Below the pieces are notes generated by a model, which saw nothing but the letters and a program-made list of their open reading frames with translations, was not told the origin of the DNA and ran no database searches. From contig JAAOOA010000002.1 in assembly GCA_012861695.1 (NCBI GenBank), positions 26,080,898 to 26,144,897 on the forward strand: DNA of 64,000 nucleotides. The letters are read 5' to 3'. Both the position numbers and the translations under genes were made by a program. Source of the DNA: Trematomus loennbergii (Eukaryota; Chordata; Actinopteri; Perciformes; Nototheniidae). Shown piece by piece: positions 35,907-50,000 of this stretch (its first letter is position 1; every line of letters starts with the position of its first letter).

Positions 35907-38865
35907 AATAGAATAGGATACGATAGGATACGAAATAGTGTAATGATAGTCTTGGAGGAAGGTAGCAGAAAGCTTGTAAGAGAGAGAATAATGAACAGTG
36001 GTAGAAGTAACAAGTCAAGTTATAATTGAAGGGGAAATTAGAGGTCAAGAAGGATAAGATGGAGGAAGAACTGAAGGGATGGAGAAGAGAGATGGTGTAG
36101 TGCGCCAAAATGTAATTTAAAACAAAAACAGCTGACAGGGAGGGTGAAGAAAGAGCTGGTGAGAGAGAGAGGTAAGATGAGGCAAAGTAATATGAGAAGA
36201 GATAGAGCAGATGTGAAAAAAGAGTGATAGAGTGCATGGCACCACATAGCAGGAACAGGAGTGTGCTGAATAAGCAGTGACTGTGAAAAAAAGCACATCA
36301 AAGTTTAGAAGTAAAGGTGAGAAGGTTTGTAACACACATTGAGTCACCCCAAAAAGTGAAGGAAACACCTATAGATTCGAATGAAGGGTAATAAGGGGAG
36401 AAAAAAAAGAGCTATATAGTAACTTAACATTAAGAAAAATGTGAAACGTACGATCCATTTGTGTACGTGTGGTAGAAATATAGAGGTATAAAAAGAGAAG
36501 GATGTGTGTAGTTGTGTTTGTGCATGAATGAAAGTGCACTGTTGTTTGCAAATGAAAGTGCACTTATATTTTAACACTGAACTCCAGCAGAGTACTACCT
36601 GCATTTCTACCTGCATGCAATCTGTTGGTGCACCTCATTTGCGTGTCACCTGAGTCTCTCGCAAGTTGCTAGCTTGACAACTGTGAGTACTACAATTATC
36701 CATTTTCGTGGTACAGTACACGTTCATCACATTAAATGAGCAACTTTTGGAAGTAATACTGCCAGCTACTTTGATTGGAAATGAGTTGGAAAATTAGGCT
36801 GGGTCTTTTCATTTGAAACGGCTGGTTGAGCAAAGCAATGCACTTTTGTAAACGTATACTTATGAAGTTTAAAACATACCTGAAAAAAACTATCGGCTGA
36901 ATGAAATACTTTCAGTTCAACAGTTATTTATAATGTAGCCAATAAACACTTTAACATAAATGGACCCAAACAAAGTCACGCCGGAATCAAATAACAAACA
37001 TTTGGGTGGCAGGCAACATCAACGTTAAGTAATGGTAAAGTGTTGGACCACCACAAGCGGCCAGAAAAGCTTCTAGTAATTATAACAATACACTTCATAT
37101 ACTGTATACACATACAACTGGTGTGTAGCAATGCCACTTTAGCTGCAGCTGGTGGGTTAATAACATTGATATCCCCTCAGGCAAGGTGTTGTATTGAAAC
37201 AGGACTTCCAAGGGGATGTAAGGGAAATTAAAAGGATCTCTAGTGTAGCTATTGGCAGTTACTTGGATTTAAGTTGGATAATAAAAGAAAGCCAGCCAGC
37301 TGATCTTTTATCAAGTTGCAGGCACATTATGTATATAACAGCAACGGATTGATGTAGCAGCTACATCAAAAGAAAGGGTGTTCATTTCGGGATTTGCAAA
37401 CATTCTCAATATGGCAGAAAATATCATTTTTCTGAGCCTATACAAACTGAAAATGTGTTGTCTGTTTGTGCCGACTGATGGTAGCTTTGCCAATATGTCA
37501 CAATTTGAGAAGAGATGTATCACTTGTGTCCTCACATGACTAGAAAATGAGTTGATGGTTAAACAGATGCTGAAAACAATCGTTAAGCTTGAAGGTAGTT
37601 GATGCAGATAACAGAAATGCACTGCACCTCACACATAACTTACTGCAACATAAATCTAATGAGTTCTTTCCAATAGGGCTGTTTACGCAGGCTGGAACAC
37701 CTGCTGCTGCACTAAAGCTGCACCACACGTTCACAAGAAAACTACTGTAACTTCTGCGTTTAGTAAACATCGTTGCTGCTGCCTCCAACTACACATCCAC
37801 CTGTTGCATGTCTAGGTTATCCTGGGAGGGAAATTACCATTGTCACTCCTCAATCTCTGCCGTGGCGAGTTGGGTGTAATACCTTCCATCAAATCCACCA
37901 AAAATATGTCTTCAAGTAATGCCTTTGTGTACAGACCAATCGGCATCCTCTATGGAAGTTTATATTTTAAGTGTGTGTGAGGGGACACCGAGAGGAAACC
38001 GTTCATTTAACCCAAAACTGGCCAGTGCGCGTCTCCATTGAAATGAATGGAAAGGAGCGTGCAAGAAATGTTCATGTGTACGGCCCCTAAGAGGTTAGCG
38101 TAGTTCAAAGACCTGAACTGTAGGCTTTTATCAATGAAAAATATGTTTTGTGCTTGTGCTGACTGGCTTTGACAATAATTTGATTGACAGATGGTTAATT
38201 AAATCAGCTGCCACATTTTTTTTTAAAGGTACCTGCCCTATTTCAAAAAGTTTCCTATGACAGCTTATAAAATGGTTATGGGAAACCTATCTTATGTGTC
38301 ATGTGTTGGGTGTATCATGAGAGTTTGATAAGGTCAGAGCCAAAAATCTATTCTTTATGAATTATCTATAGATATACTATACACATACTATTCTGGGTTT
38401 TGACTGACAGATACAAAGTTATAATAGTCATTTTAGACTTTGCCTTGTCTCTCGTAACTTTTGCAAGCCTCTTCTTTCATTCATAATCTAGTCCGCCAAG
38501 AAAAAGCAATGGGAAATAGGCCAGTAAATAAAACAAAAGCCACAACACTATAGAAGTCTAAATGCTGCACTTCTAGTGGAGGATATTTAGGGTGCTTTTG
38601 CGAGAAAAAGACAGCAAATAATCAAGTGCTCCAAATGTTTTAAGTGCCTACTAAAACTTTTGAAGTACAAGATACAGAGTGTTGAAAAAAGAATGTGTGA
38701 TGCCAGTGAGTTTCAGCCTACAAGGGCTAAGTGAGGGTGAGAACATGACAAATGTCAGAAGTGACACTGCAGAAAGATGAGAGCAGAGCCGCTCTCACCC
38801 CAGGAGATTCGCCCCTGCTGAAAGAAAAAGATAAACGCTCTGTGTATTTATGTTGTGTGTTTTAT

Positions 38866-39026
<161 letters not shown>

Positions 39027-39272
39027 CCTGAGAGAGAAAATTCCTTTCGTGCACTGTGAGAGCTATGTCTTTGTTACTCTGACAATGGTGCTCTGACACA
39101 AATGAAAAATATTATTTTCCTCTGTCAAACACTTTTATCTTCCCCTCTCCAACTGTCAGCGTTTCCCCCCATATTCCCCTCACCCTCTCTGATTCTCCAT
39201 TTGTGTATCTCAGCATTTCTCCTGCTGTCTCTTCTTGTCTTCATTAGCTTCTCTTTTCCTGTTTTCATTTAA

Positions 39273-39762
39273 AGGGGACCTATCATGCAAAATGCACTTT
39301 TGTACGTCTTTTATACATGAATATGTGTCCCCGGTGTTCCAGGGAACTCACCAAGTGTCAGAAAACACAACCCTCTCTCTTTTCCTCCATACCCAAATCT
39401 CTAAAAACGGGCTGCAACGGATCTGATACAGACTGATCCAGATTTGAACATTTCTCTGACGTCAGGACAGAGGAGCTCCTTCTATATGGCCAACTCTCCA
39501 CCTATCAGGGGAATGAGAGGTTGCCGTGGCATGGTAACAGCATGGTAACATGACGCTCGTAACTCGGCCCCCTCCTTTGCAGGGGGGCGTGGTCAGCTGC
39601 AGCGCATGCAAAGACAGGGTGGAGGAGAGCAAAATAGAGCAAAATGAGGCATGGCTAAAATGCATGATCTGTTTGGTATTTTGAAAAAGAAAACGTATAA
39701 ATATACTTTATATAGGTATGGCCCTACAATATATTATTCAAATATAGCATGATAGGTCCACT
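39273..39762. mobile_element. 490-bp MITE with TTAA flanks, copy 1 (intron 1)
   Basis: The left end AGGGGACCTATCATGC and right end GCATGATAGGTCCACT are inverted copies with one mismatch, flanked on both sides by TTAA (39269-39272 and 39763-39766). Shared internal text with 52817-53340 (GAATATGTGTCCCCGGTGT, AACTCACCAAGTGTCAGAAA, CTGACGTCAG) shows the two are siblings. It is an abundant percomorph family. The TTAA target fits piggyBac-type integration, but the ends are not classical piggyBac ends. It has no coding capacity. Confidence 0.85.
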
Positions 39763-40538
39763 TTAATCATTTACCCTTCCTGAATTTGGTATCCGGGCAG
39801 CAGAGGGTGAGGAAAAGCAGAAAGAGAATTAGAGAATACAAATATAGAGGAGAGAGGGAGAAATGGGTTTAGGGGACATAGATATGAGCATACAAAGTAG
39901 GCTTGTTAAAGGAATATCAGAGGAGAAAAAATGCAGCTGAAAGAAAAGTTAACAGTCAAAAAAAGAAGCAGAAGAGAGAAAGAGCATAAAAAGGAGAGTG
40001 AAATGTCAGGAGGATGGTGCTATGTGCAACTGTGGAGCCGGCAGCAGGATAAGTGATCCCAGTGGTAGATGAAAGGTCAGATACACACTGACAGTGAGAC
40101 CACTGCTTAACCCTGCGCTCTGACCACACACGCACACACACTGACACTGGCACATATACACAAATGCACACTTCTAGACACACACAGCTGATGTGAGGCA
40201 GACAGACTGAGAGCAGGATGGCTGTCAAAACATCAGCATCTGCTCAGCATCACACACAATGCTCAGAGCGAACACACAGACATACATCTAGCAAACAGCG
40301 TCCGAGCAGCCCTTAGAGACATCCAGGCTGATATTTGATAAACTTGTGCTACCCCAGCTGGAGCTGAGCAAAAACACACACACACAGACACACACACGCA
40401 CAAACACAGCACCGCAACAGCCAATTTCACCCAGTTTTTTCTGTGATGTGTTGAAACATAAGGCTAAGTAAAGAGATATAAGGGAATTTGCATTTGGTAT
40501 TTCATTATATTGAAATGTTATTGTGAATGTTTATGTAC

Positions 40539-40621
40539 TTATATAATATACTATATTGTATAATATAATATTGTATTATATAATATAATATTGTGTTATA
40601 TTATATTGTATTTTATATATA
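40539..40621. repeat. AT-only cryptic repeat
   Basis: About 80 bp built almost only of TATAATATA and TTGTATTATA words with an irregular period near 20 bp. It is followed by a short GTGCGT tract. Confidence 0.85.
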
Positions 40622-41124
40622 CAGTGTGTGCGTGTGCGTGTGCGTGCGTGTGTGTAAGGCTAATTGATTGTCCTCATCAGCCCTGCTGTTTAGACTGCAG
40701 TAACTGTCAGCAGGGGCCAACTGCTACTCTAACAAGCCTTACAAAAACACAAATGTGTACACTCACACACTTTCATACAGTACTCTCTCACAAGCATACA
40801 CACACACACACTCACATTATCACAGTAGGCCTTCACATAAAAATAAATGCAGTCACACTTAAGTCCACCTGTAGAGCAGCTCAATAAATCTATAAAATGC
40901 GTGGGGGGTGATTGCGTCTATGATGGTTTTCTTGATAATTAGCAGTTTGAATGACAGATGTTTGAACTATCCAAAGAATGGCAGTTCTTGGTACGAACAG
41001 AAATGCACCCTCTATTGTTTTAACTAACAAACTCTGATTATTCACATTCCTAAAGGTAGTAACAGAAAAAAGAAAAAAAAGAATGCACACGCAATGCAAC
41101 ACTCTGCAACAAGCCCCACATATT

Positions 41125-41282
<158 letters not shown>

Positions 41283-41751
41283 GGAAATTGCTAATGAAGT
41301 GTGGGTAAATACACTCCATCACAGTGTTGGAGGTTACACAGGGACAAGCCCCTCTCATCCCTCATCCTCTGCTGCTCTCTATCCTTCCCCTCCTTTAAAC
41401 CCGCCTCACAATCTGTTGTTACAACTTGAGCCGGCTTCCTACACACACTGCTCTCCCCTCTTCTTCCTGCACTTTCCTGTCTTATCAATCCCTTCCTTGT
41501 CCCACCTCTTCGCTTTTTCCTCTAAGTCTTCCTGTCCTCCTCCCTGTCCTTTTTTTTTTCATGTCAACTTCTCTCATCAATTGTTTGTAGTCATTTGTTC
41601 TCCACCTTCCCATTTAGCCAGAGTGAGCTTTCTGTCAGACGCTGTCCTTTGACGCCTCCTTCACATTTCCCTTAGTGCAACACTGTCGCTGTGTATGAGC
41701 GCATGTGTGCCTGTAAGGCCGTGCAAGCAACAAATTAATGAGTGTGTATAT

Positions 41752-42071
41752 TAGGACTGGGCAATATATCAATATCAAATTGATGTTGTTATATGAGACT
41801 AGATATGGTCTTAGATGTACAATATTGTAACATTTTGTTAAAGTTTTTTTTTAAAGATTAAACACGTACAGTAAAGTGATAGAATTTTCTTAACTTACCA
41901 GACATTTTCTAGCAGATCTAATATTTGCCTCTTGCCTCAACATTACTTCGTTATATCCCAATAATAACTGATATTATATCTTGACTGTGCAAATATATGA
42001 TAAATATATAGTAAATACTACATTGTCAATATATGTATTCATTGGATGAAGTTAGCTTTTCTCCATATGTG
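41752..42071. mobile_element. hAT-like MITE of GGGCTGGGCGATAT type, diverged copy
   Basis: It starts TAGGACTGGGCAATATATCA and continues with ATGAGACTAGATATGGTCTT, CTTACCAGACATTTTCTAGC and ATTATATCTTGACTGTG, ending near TTTTCTCCATATG. This order of words is that of a well-known teleost repeat beginning TAGGGCTGGGCGATATATCG and ending TCTCCATATCGCCCAGCCC. The terminal inverted repeat is lost on the right. The assignment is from memory. Confidence 0.7.
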
Positions 42072-45000
42072 TGCGTTTATATCTCTGTGACTGAGAGAAA
42101 ATGTGTATATGTGCTTATTTGTTGTATACTATTATTGCGAATGTATTTATTTTGCATATGTCACCATTTGTAAAAGTTGGTTAAAACCATATAACATGTT
42201 ATGTCATCATACCTCAGACTACAGTATGAGGCATGCTGTAATCTGCATTGATAATGTATTTCCTCCCCATCTCTTTACCTTAAGAGATATACGCAGATAT
42301 ACTACTCATTACCTTTGATGTGCCCCGGGCTCTCTTTGCCTTTCCTATCGTCTACCCCTCTTTCCTTATATGTGAATGTGCTACTGCTTTTCAGTTTAAC
42401 TGACACCATGAATATGTATACATTGACTTATAAGCAGCCATGTATCTGCTTGTGTGTGGGCCACCCCTCTATTTGTGTTAAGGCTGCTCAAGCCGTTCAA
42501 CCACAACGTCTCCACTGACCTGTCCTCAGTGCTGACTCAGTAAGTGTTGGTCCCCTCTGCATTATTCAGCAAGCTTAGCCAAGGCGTTAAACAGGAGCAC
42601 ATCACATCAGAGGACCGGAGCATGCTAAGTGGACTGGCACCAGAAAGGGGGAATGTACATATGTTAGCATAGTGCGATACACAGATTAGCTTGTAGAAAC
42701 AAGCCTAAAACCGTGTCCCATTTCCATTCACAAATGACTTTGATTTGAGAATGTAGTGTGAAGTTAGTATACATACTAAATGTTATTGATGTTTGAGTGT
42801 AAATGCTTTGATACCCACTAGTGTCCCATAATGCAATACACAATAAATGATCGTCACAGTCAAGAAACATTGATTACATATGATCCAAGTCCATTATAGA
42901 ATATAGAAGAACTGTTGTGCTTTGAACAGAATTGCAGTAATGTAAATGAAAGTGTGGCTAACATGTTCAAGTCCATGGCATGGTCTTTTAATTGCAGTTT
43001 AAAAAAGTGTGAAAATGGTTTATGTGTGTGCATGAAGAAAAAGGCATGTAGTTGTTGAAGTGGAGAAAAAATAACATTTGAATGCTTTTTGTTTCCTAAA
43101 CAGAGGATTGTTACAAAGTTAGACTTTCATCAATTCTACGTGTTATATGCTGGGGTTAATATTCAATGTTATCAATGTGGTATAAAGGTTAAGGAATGAC
43201 TTGTGGATATTATATTTTCAATTTTTCCAACACAGATTTTCCACTCTAGTTGGCAGAGAGTTGTTCATCCCTCTTCTTTATACCAATTAGGGTGATGTGT
43301 CCCCATCAACAAGTGTTGAGTCATAGATGCCTGAGAGGCACTCGTGGAAGCTAAGTGGATGCTAATGCTAATCAAAGGCCCAACAGGACCATTGAAACTC
43401 GATGGTAATGATGTAAAAGCAAAAATCTCCACCGCCAAAGAAAAGTAAAATGCATTGGAGTCACAGCTTCCTATATAATTCTCTTCTTTGAAATAGACAA
43501 CAAGAGCAAGTAGTGCTGCATTTTCGCATTCCAGACACATAACCTCACACATGCACACAAAGCAGTTATAACCTTCTCTTATTCATGATTGCAACTTAGA
43601 CATGCCCTTTGTTTGCCTAAGCTGTGTTTGATGTGTTGAGGTTTTGAGGCCTTTCAATGTTGTTTTCACAGCACAACCTGTGGCATTTTCTCTGTGTCTT
43701 TCCACTGCTCCCTTTTGTATGTATCGGCTCAGTTTTGTACATGAACTTTCTCTTCCTGTTTCCCTTTCATTTCTTTCTTCTCTCTTCTCTGTTCTTCCTT
43801 ACTTTACTAAATATATCCTCCATTTCTCTCATCCATTGCACCCTCCTTCATCTACTGTATGCTTGAGCTCTTGGTTCTCACCTTCATTTTTGCTTTCTCT
43901 GTATTTTTGTCAACGTGTTTTTTCTTCTCTGTTTACACTGAGTTGTGTGTAGTCAAGAGGAAGGTAAGCCCAGTGAACAGTGTTTTGTCATGTCTGTGGC
44001 TGTTTGTCTAACCTTCTGTGTCTGTGTCACAGAACATGCCTTTGTGTAGCTTCAAAGGAACACACACACACACACTCACCATTTTCTAAGTCCTTTAAAA
44101 GAGGTTTGCTCATCCAAAAACCCACAGAGCACACACACACACACGCTCTCATGCACACTGTCACATACTAACGCTTTTACAATTAATTTTTTGTTTTATA
44201 TACTTTTGGGTGTTTTTTTATGCAAAGTTACACAGGTTTGCATGAAGTTTTTTGAAGAGGATTTCAGTCCGAGTGTGACTTGTCAAAATGTCAATATTGT
44301 GTCAATATCTAAACCTTCTTGTCACTTGAGTCAACTAAAATCTTGAACATTCTACATCATAAGGTTGCCTGGCAACCAAGATTTATTTTAATTAGATGTT
44401 TTAAAGGAAACCTCATTATACAAATAGACAAGTAAGATAATTGGAAGTGGATAGAAAAAGTGATAAACAAATATAATTTCAAGTTTTCAAAGAGAGTCTG
44501 GCTGTCATTATGTCTCTCCCTTTCATGGGTCCATTTGTGCTGTACGAATTTAGCAGAGTAATTAAACAATAAATAACTAGTGTTTGTGTTCATTGGTAAT
44601 TGAAATCAGAGAAATAAAATCTAACAGAGTAACAGGATGAGCTCAAATCACAGATGGACTAAGATAATGACATCGACAGCCACTGTAGAAGATGCCGATA
44701 ATAGAGACTCTTTTCTTTGGTCAAAACATCACCAAAGTTTTAATCAAAAGTTTTTCCTATCAAGCAAAATTAAACTTTTAGTTTGAACTCTGTTTTTAAA
44801 CAACCATCCTTTTGCGTCCAACTGAAGGCACATGATGCATGTGCTGAGTTCTTGTCTATAATTATATATACAGGCCTGCTGTTCTCTATAATTCATGGGT
44901 ATGTAAGCTCCAGCTGCCTCTCTACATGTATGTAACACTCCGATGAATGCCTATGTGGCCTGCCTAATGCACTGGACACTCCTTCACACACTTGTTCTTA

Positions 45001-45589
45001 AAACATGTATTCGGCTTCCTGATCATCACTTCAGTTAGTCAGACTGGAGAGTGACTGAAAGGTCCCGCCTGTCTATCCCTTCAATGTTCTACATTCCCCT
45101 CCATGCATTAGCTACACTTCATAATCCCAATTCCCCACACTTTTACGCTGACTGCGAAAAACATGCTCTTGTGCATAAAATAGAGTGATGGAAGTTAATT
45201 GGTTGCAGCAAAGGTGGGGCTGCAGCAAAATGGTAATCTGGAAGAAAAGAGTAAGATATCAGAAGGGGAAGACGGACGCAGTTGTGGCTATTTCTGCAAC
45301 ATTTACTCCAATTAAATCCATTCTTACACATTTCATTGATTAGTGGTTAAATCCCAGTTACATTGAGACATCACAAAAAGGAGAGTTTTAAAACATTTGT
45401 ATGCCATAAGTCAGAGACAGGTATATAATATATATCTTGGTTTTTACCCTTTACTCTCATTGCATGACTCCATCCCCAATGGCCATTTATTCAATCTGCT
45501 GTTTTTTTCTTGCTGTAGCAAAAGAATATTTCAAAAAGACAAGGAACACCCCTTTTATTAAATAAAGCGCTGTAAATATTACCATTTTG

Positions 45590-45675
45590 CTTTTATCTTT
45601 TCATCCAATGAATAATCGATCAATCAAATGAATAATCTTTTACCAAATAGTTGTTAGTTGAAGCCCTTGAAGTGA
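45590..45675. mobile_element. Possible decayed hAT fragment
   Basis: AATAATCGATCAATCAAATG and AAATAGTTGTTAGTTGAAGC recall the ATTAATCGATTAATCG ... AAATAGTTG ... TTGCAGC end of a common fish hAT repeat. It is short and diverged, so weak. Confidence 0.3.
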
Positions 45676-46000
45676 TGCACTTGTTATTTTTGATTATTCT
45701 CAATAATATTTAGTGCTGCAAAGAGTAAGTTAAACCTTAGGGTGTGTCTTGTGTCTTGGTCCCTGAGCTGTGAAATATTAAACATGTGAGAATGTAAATC
45801 AGGGGTCAATTTGATGTTAACCAAAAAAAAAAATTGAGCTTAAGTGTTTTTGTCATGGTCAAAAAGAGAGGGAGGCAGAGGTAGAAAGATGGTGCAGGAT
45901 GGAGGGATCAGAGGATGTGAAGAGAGAGGAGCAGAAATGTGGGGAGAGAGCCGATGCTGACCAAAGCTGACACCCCTCGGCATGCAGTGTTCACCTCCAG

Positions 46001-46190
<190 letters not shown>

Positions 46191-46785
46191 TTTTCATGCC
46201 TCTATGCTTGTGTGGGTGTGACTGAGAAACAAGGGAGAATATTTAAAGCTGGTTTGTCATGAGAGAGTGGTAAAGCAGTAAAGCCAGCACAGCACAGGCT
46301 TGATAAGGATGCAGCATAGTGATGCACATCACACACTAACAGATACACACACAAACACACACAAACACACACACAGTGTTCAGCAGCCGTTTGTTGCTAA
46401 TGGGCACTGTTTTACAATCTGTTGCCAAACACAGATGAATAAACAATTTACCAGATAACCAGGGATGGCAGCAAATGGGTCCGTTATAAAGTATATGCAA
46501 TAATAACAGCAGTAGTGTTGTTGTTAGTAGTAATGATCAAGTATTAGAGAACTGTTTAAACTACTAGTCTCTTTTTTTAAGGAGGGTATTTTTGTAGATT
46601 ATTGAGGTATTCCTCAAGGTTTTCTTTTTTTTTGTATTGTCTTGTATCGTACTCACAAAAATTCATTATCTTCAGTATTAACTAAAACCCATTGACAGAG
46701 CCAGTTACTGACAGTAGCTACTGACCATGCTACAGCAGTGAGCAGCAGAGGTGGGGCTATGGCTTCATCGTTATCAGGAAATGAT

Positions 46786-47095
46786 CGTATAGGGCGTACA
46801 CACTGAGCCGTTTGCACCCCCAGAGCGTTCCGGTTGCAGATCTATCCACCTTGGGACCCGTTATCGTTTGCGGGGTCCGTTTCCGCGTTTCCGTTACGGC
46901 CTCGTGTAAACGAACGGCGAGAGAAAAGTAGCAGATACAACCCGTGATGAGGTCAATCTTTACCCCGGTAGCACTGTTAGATGAATCGGACATATACAAG
47001 AGTGTTTCCAATCTTTTATCTAACTCTCTGCCAGAATGCAAACCAGCCTATTTCCTAAAATGTCAAACAGTGACGGTAGGTGAAGGTAAGATTGC
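46786..47095. mobile_element. CpG-rich transposon-like islet in intron 1
   Basis: About 46786-46925 is unusually rich in CpG (GTTTCCGCGTTTCCGTTACG, CGTGTAAACGAACGGCG), resembling a hAT-type fish element. It is followed by a + strand open frame with protein-like composition at about 46938-47095 (ALLDESDIYKSVSNLLSNSL within it). I could not find matching inverted ends. Family and coding significance are unknown. Confidence 0.4.
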
Positions 47096-50000
47096 TTGCA
47101 TCTAAAGTAAACTGATGTAGTTACTTCATTTCACCATTTTATAATACCTAAAAACAGGAATTCCCAATTCATCATGATTTAAAAGAAACACCTTCTTTTT
47201 AGACAGAATCTGGGAATGCCACCAACATCGAGAAGAGTAACATTGCATGTCTCTGGGGAGTTCTTCACAGCTGAGAGCGAATGTATTATGTCTGTCCTGT
47301 TAGGTAGTGTCTGGGCTTATGAGAATTCATTTTGAGAAGATGAAAGTCAAACAGGAGATGTTAGACGGCATGGTGGATGTAGGAAATGGGGCTGCCTTGT
47401 TATAGGTAAAGTCCTGTGGGAGTGTGTCTCTGAGTGAGAATGTGTCATAAGCAAACTGTCACTCAAGATGCAATAGTTTGGTTCGGCACAGAATGGACTT
47501 GGATTTTAAAAAGTGAAGTTTAATATTAGCACACCTGTGGCACTTTTAATTATGAGAGAAATATGAAGAATAATATCTCTTCTACATTATCAGATCTTTT
47601 CTTCTGAGTTCTTTGGTTTCTCTTCACTGGTTGCTGGGTGATTAGAGTGTGATTGGCACTTGGATCAGAAATAGATCTCAGAGCCATGAAGAACATCACA
47701 CCCTGGTACTGGAGGTGGGAGAGACAAGTTTAATTTGTGAGAATGTACCCACATACATCGTGGCAGCCGTGCATCTATACAAATACACATTACTTTTTAC
47801 TTGCAACTTTAAACACACAAGACTCACACATCACACAGTCACACAGCATCATTGTCACGGTTATTTAAGTGTCAGATCAGGAGTCTGAAGGCTTAATTGC
47901 CAGTGTGAGACATTGCGTGTGTGTGTGTTAAAATCTAGGCATGTGACTCAGACTGTGAGTGATATTATTATCGTCACATCTGACATAATTTCCTAAGAGA
48001 CTGCAGAACTTTCTGTTCAGAACAGATCCGCGTTATTCGACTGGTTTAAAACAGGTTTTGTGGCTTAGATATCCTTTTGTGCTAAAATGGTATGTTACAA
48101 AGGATTAAAAAAGATCCATGAATCGATCAGGGAAAATAAGGATCAAACATAGAGAATGAAATAAGTTGCAGCAGTACATTCATAAACAGTGGTATTGCGT
48201 TTTTCCAAAGAGTTCTGACTATTCGTGCAGATGTGCCATCCTACTACTTTTTTTTTATCCAAACAAATACAATTATAATTGCATTTATTTTAAAAAAAAC
48301 TAAGAAATACATTGTAAAACACCAATGAGCCATTCAAAAATGCATCAAATTAGCTTGAGCTAGATTTTGTAAGACTTGTTTTTATCAATTTCACATTCAA
48401 AGCACCAGATGCTGAGACCTCACACATCAGAGCAGCTGGGATAGTTACTATTTGGAAAAACAATAGCAATTTAATTTAATGTTAATAACGTATTGTGTGT
48501 AACTGACAACATGAAGGGTTTTAAATAGAGATAAAAAAGAGAGAAGAAGTGATGGGTATAAAAAAAGAGACATATTTAATTAGATTTTGGTTCCATATTT
48601 CGAAATGATTTACTGGAAGAACATGTCTTCCCAGAACAGTAATAACACCGTCTCATGAACTCAAATATGTTATTCTCCCTGTTCCCACACTGCATTGATA
48701 TAGTTTGGACAGTATCACTTTCTTTATTTTGTATTGGTTCCTGTGCTCCAGAAAATTGGATCTGAATAAAGCCTGGCATAGGTTGAAGTGCTGACATGGT
48801 GTTCACATATCATAAACAAGTATAGCATTCTTAGCCTTTTCTCCACTCACTGCCTTTTAGGGACATTTAAAACATAAATGTAAAAAATCTGAATATGTTT
48901 TTTATTTTGAAGATTTTCTTCAGTCAGTAATTGTCTTAAGTCTATAATCCACTGAAAATAGCTTCCCTAGTGAAGCACTGTCAGGCATGTACTGCTGCCA
49001 TCTTCGCTGCCGTCTAATTTCTGACCTTCAGCTGTGAAACACACATTTAGGTGACATGCACAGTTAGGTACATGCCACTGTTTTTCTTATTGTTATGGTT
49101 GACTCTTCTGTATGCTTAAGACAATCTGCTGTATTGTGCTTAAAATTGGAGCAATGTAAAGAAAGCTTTTGAATCTTGCCCTTTTTAACCGATACAAATT
49201 TGAAAACCTTTATACACTCAAACAATAAGTCAGTTTAGTCTCTGTTTCAGTTCAAGTCAAATATAGGGCAGTAAAGAATCAAACGTAATGTGTCACTTTC
49301 CAAACTGCACAGCATCTCCCACTGTGCCTCCAAAGTATGTGTTGGATTTGGAATTCTGCTCTAAACCTGATTCAATATCAGATTTGACCCGAAATAGTAT
49401 CATTGCACTTGTTGGCACAAAGCTGTTGATTTCTCTGGAATTCAATTGTAATGGAGACATATTTTTTCCTCATTGAATCTTTCATTCCCAGAAATGTGCC
49501 ATGGTCTATGTCAATGCACACAACCCTGTGTTAATGTTTGAACTCATGTTAATTTTTTGTTATGTTTTTTATTTTCAAGAACATTTGTAAAAAAGTTTAA
49601 GCCCACCTGCTGTTTTTATCCAATCAGCAAACAAAGCATTTGGGGAAGATGAAACCATTAATCATTATGCCACAAAACTTCCCCAGACAAATAAATGAAA
49701 GAGAAGTTGGATGTGTCTCTCATCCAGCAGGAAATATTACATTTTTAGTGTCAATGACAAAACGATTAAATTGGCAAGAGCTAGGCCAACATAAGCAATC
49801 AAACCAAATTAAATTTGATGAGCCGGGATGGTTGGAGTTTGGCTGTTAATCCACAGCTGGTTTCCACAAATTCACTGTAATACAGAACTCTCTTATTCCA
49901 GCTTCTCTTTCCATGGAAATCACAATACATGCAACAAATGTTTAAAGACAAATGCAAAAGAGAAATGTGTCTATTGTTCCTTTGCTGCAGGTACACTTGT

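Noticed and set aside
35416..36013. Minus-strand frames with Cys-rich and Arg-rich parts
   Set aside because: They translate the SINE and its flanks; the recognisable features are those of a tRNA-derived repeat.
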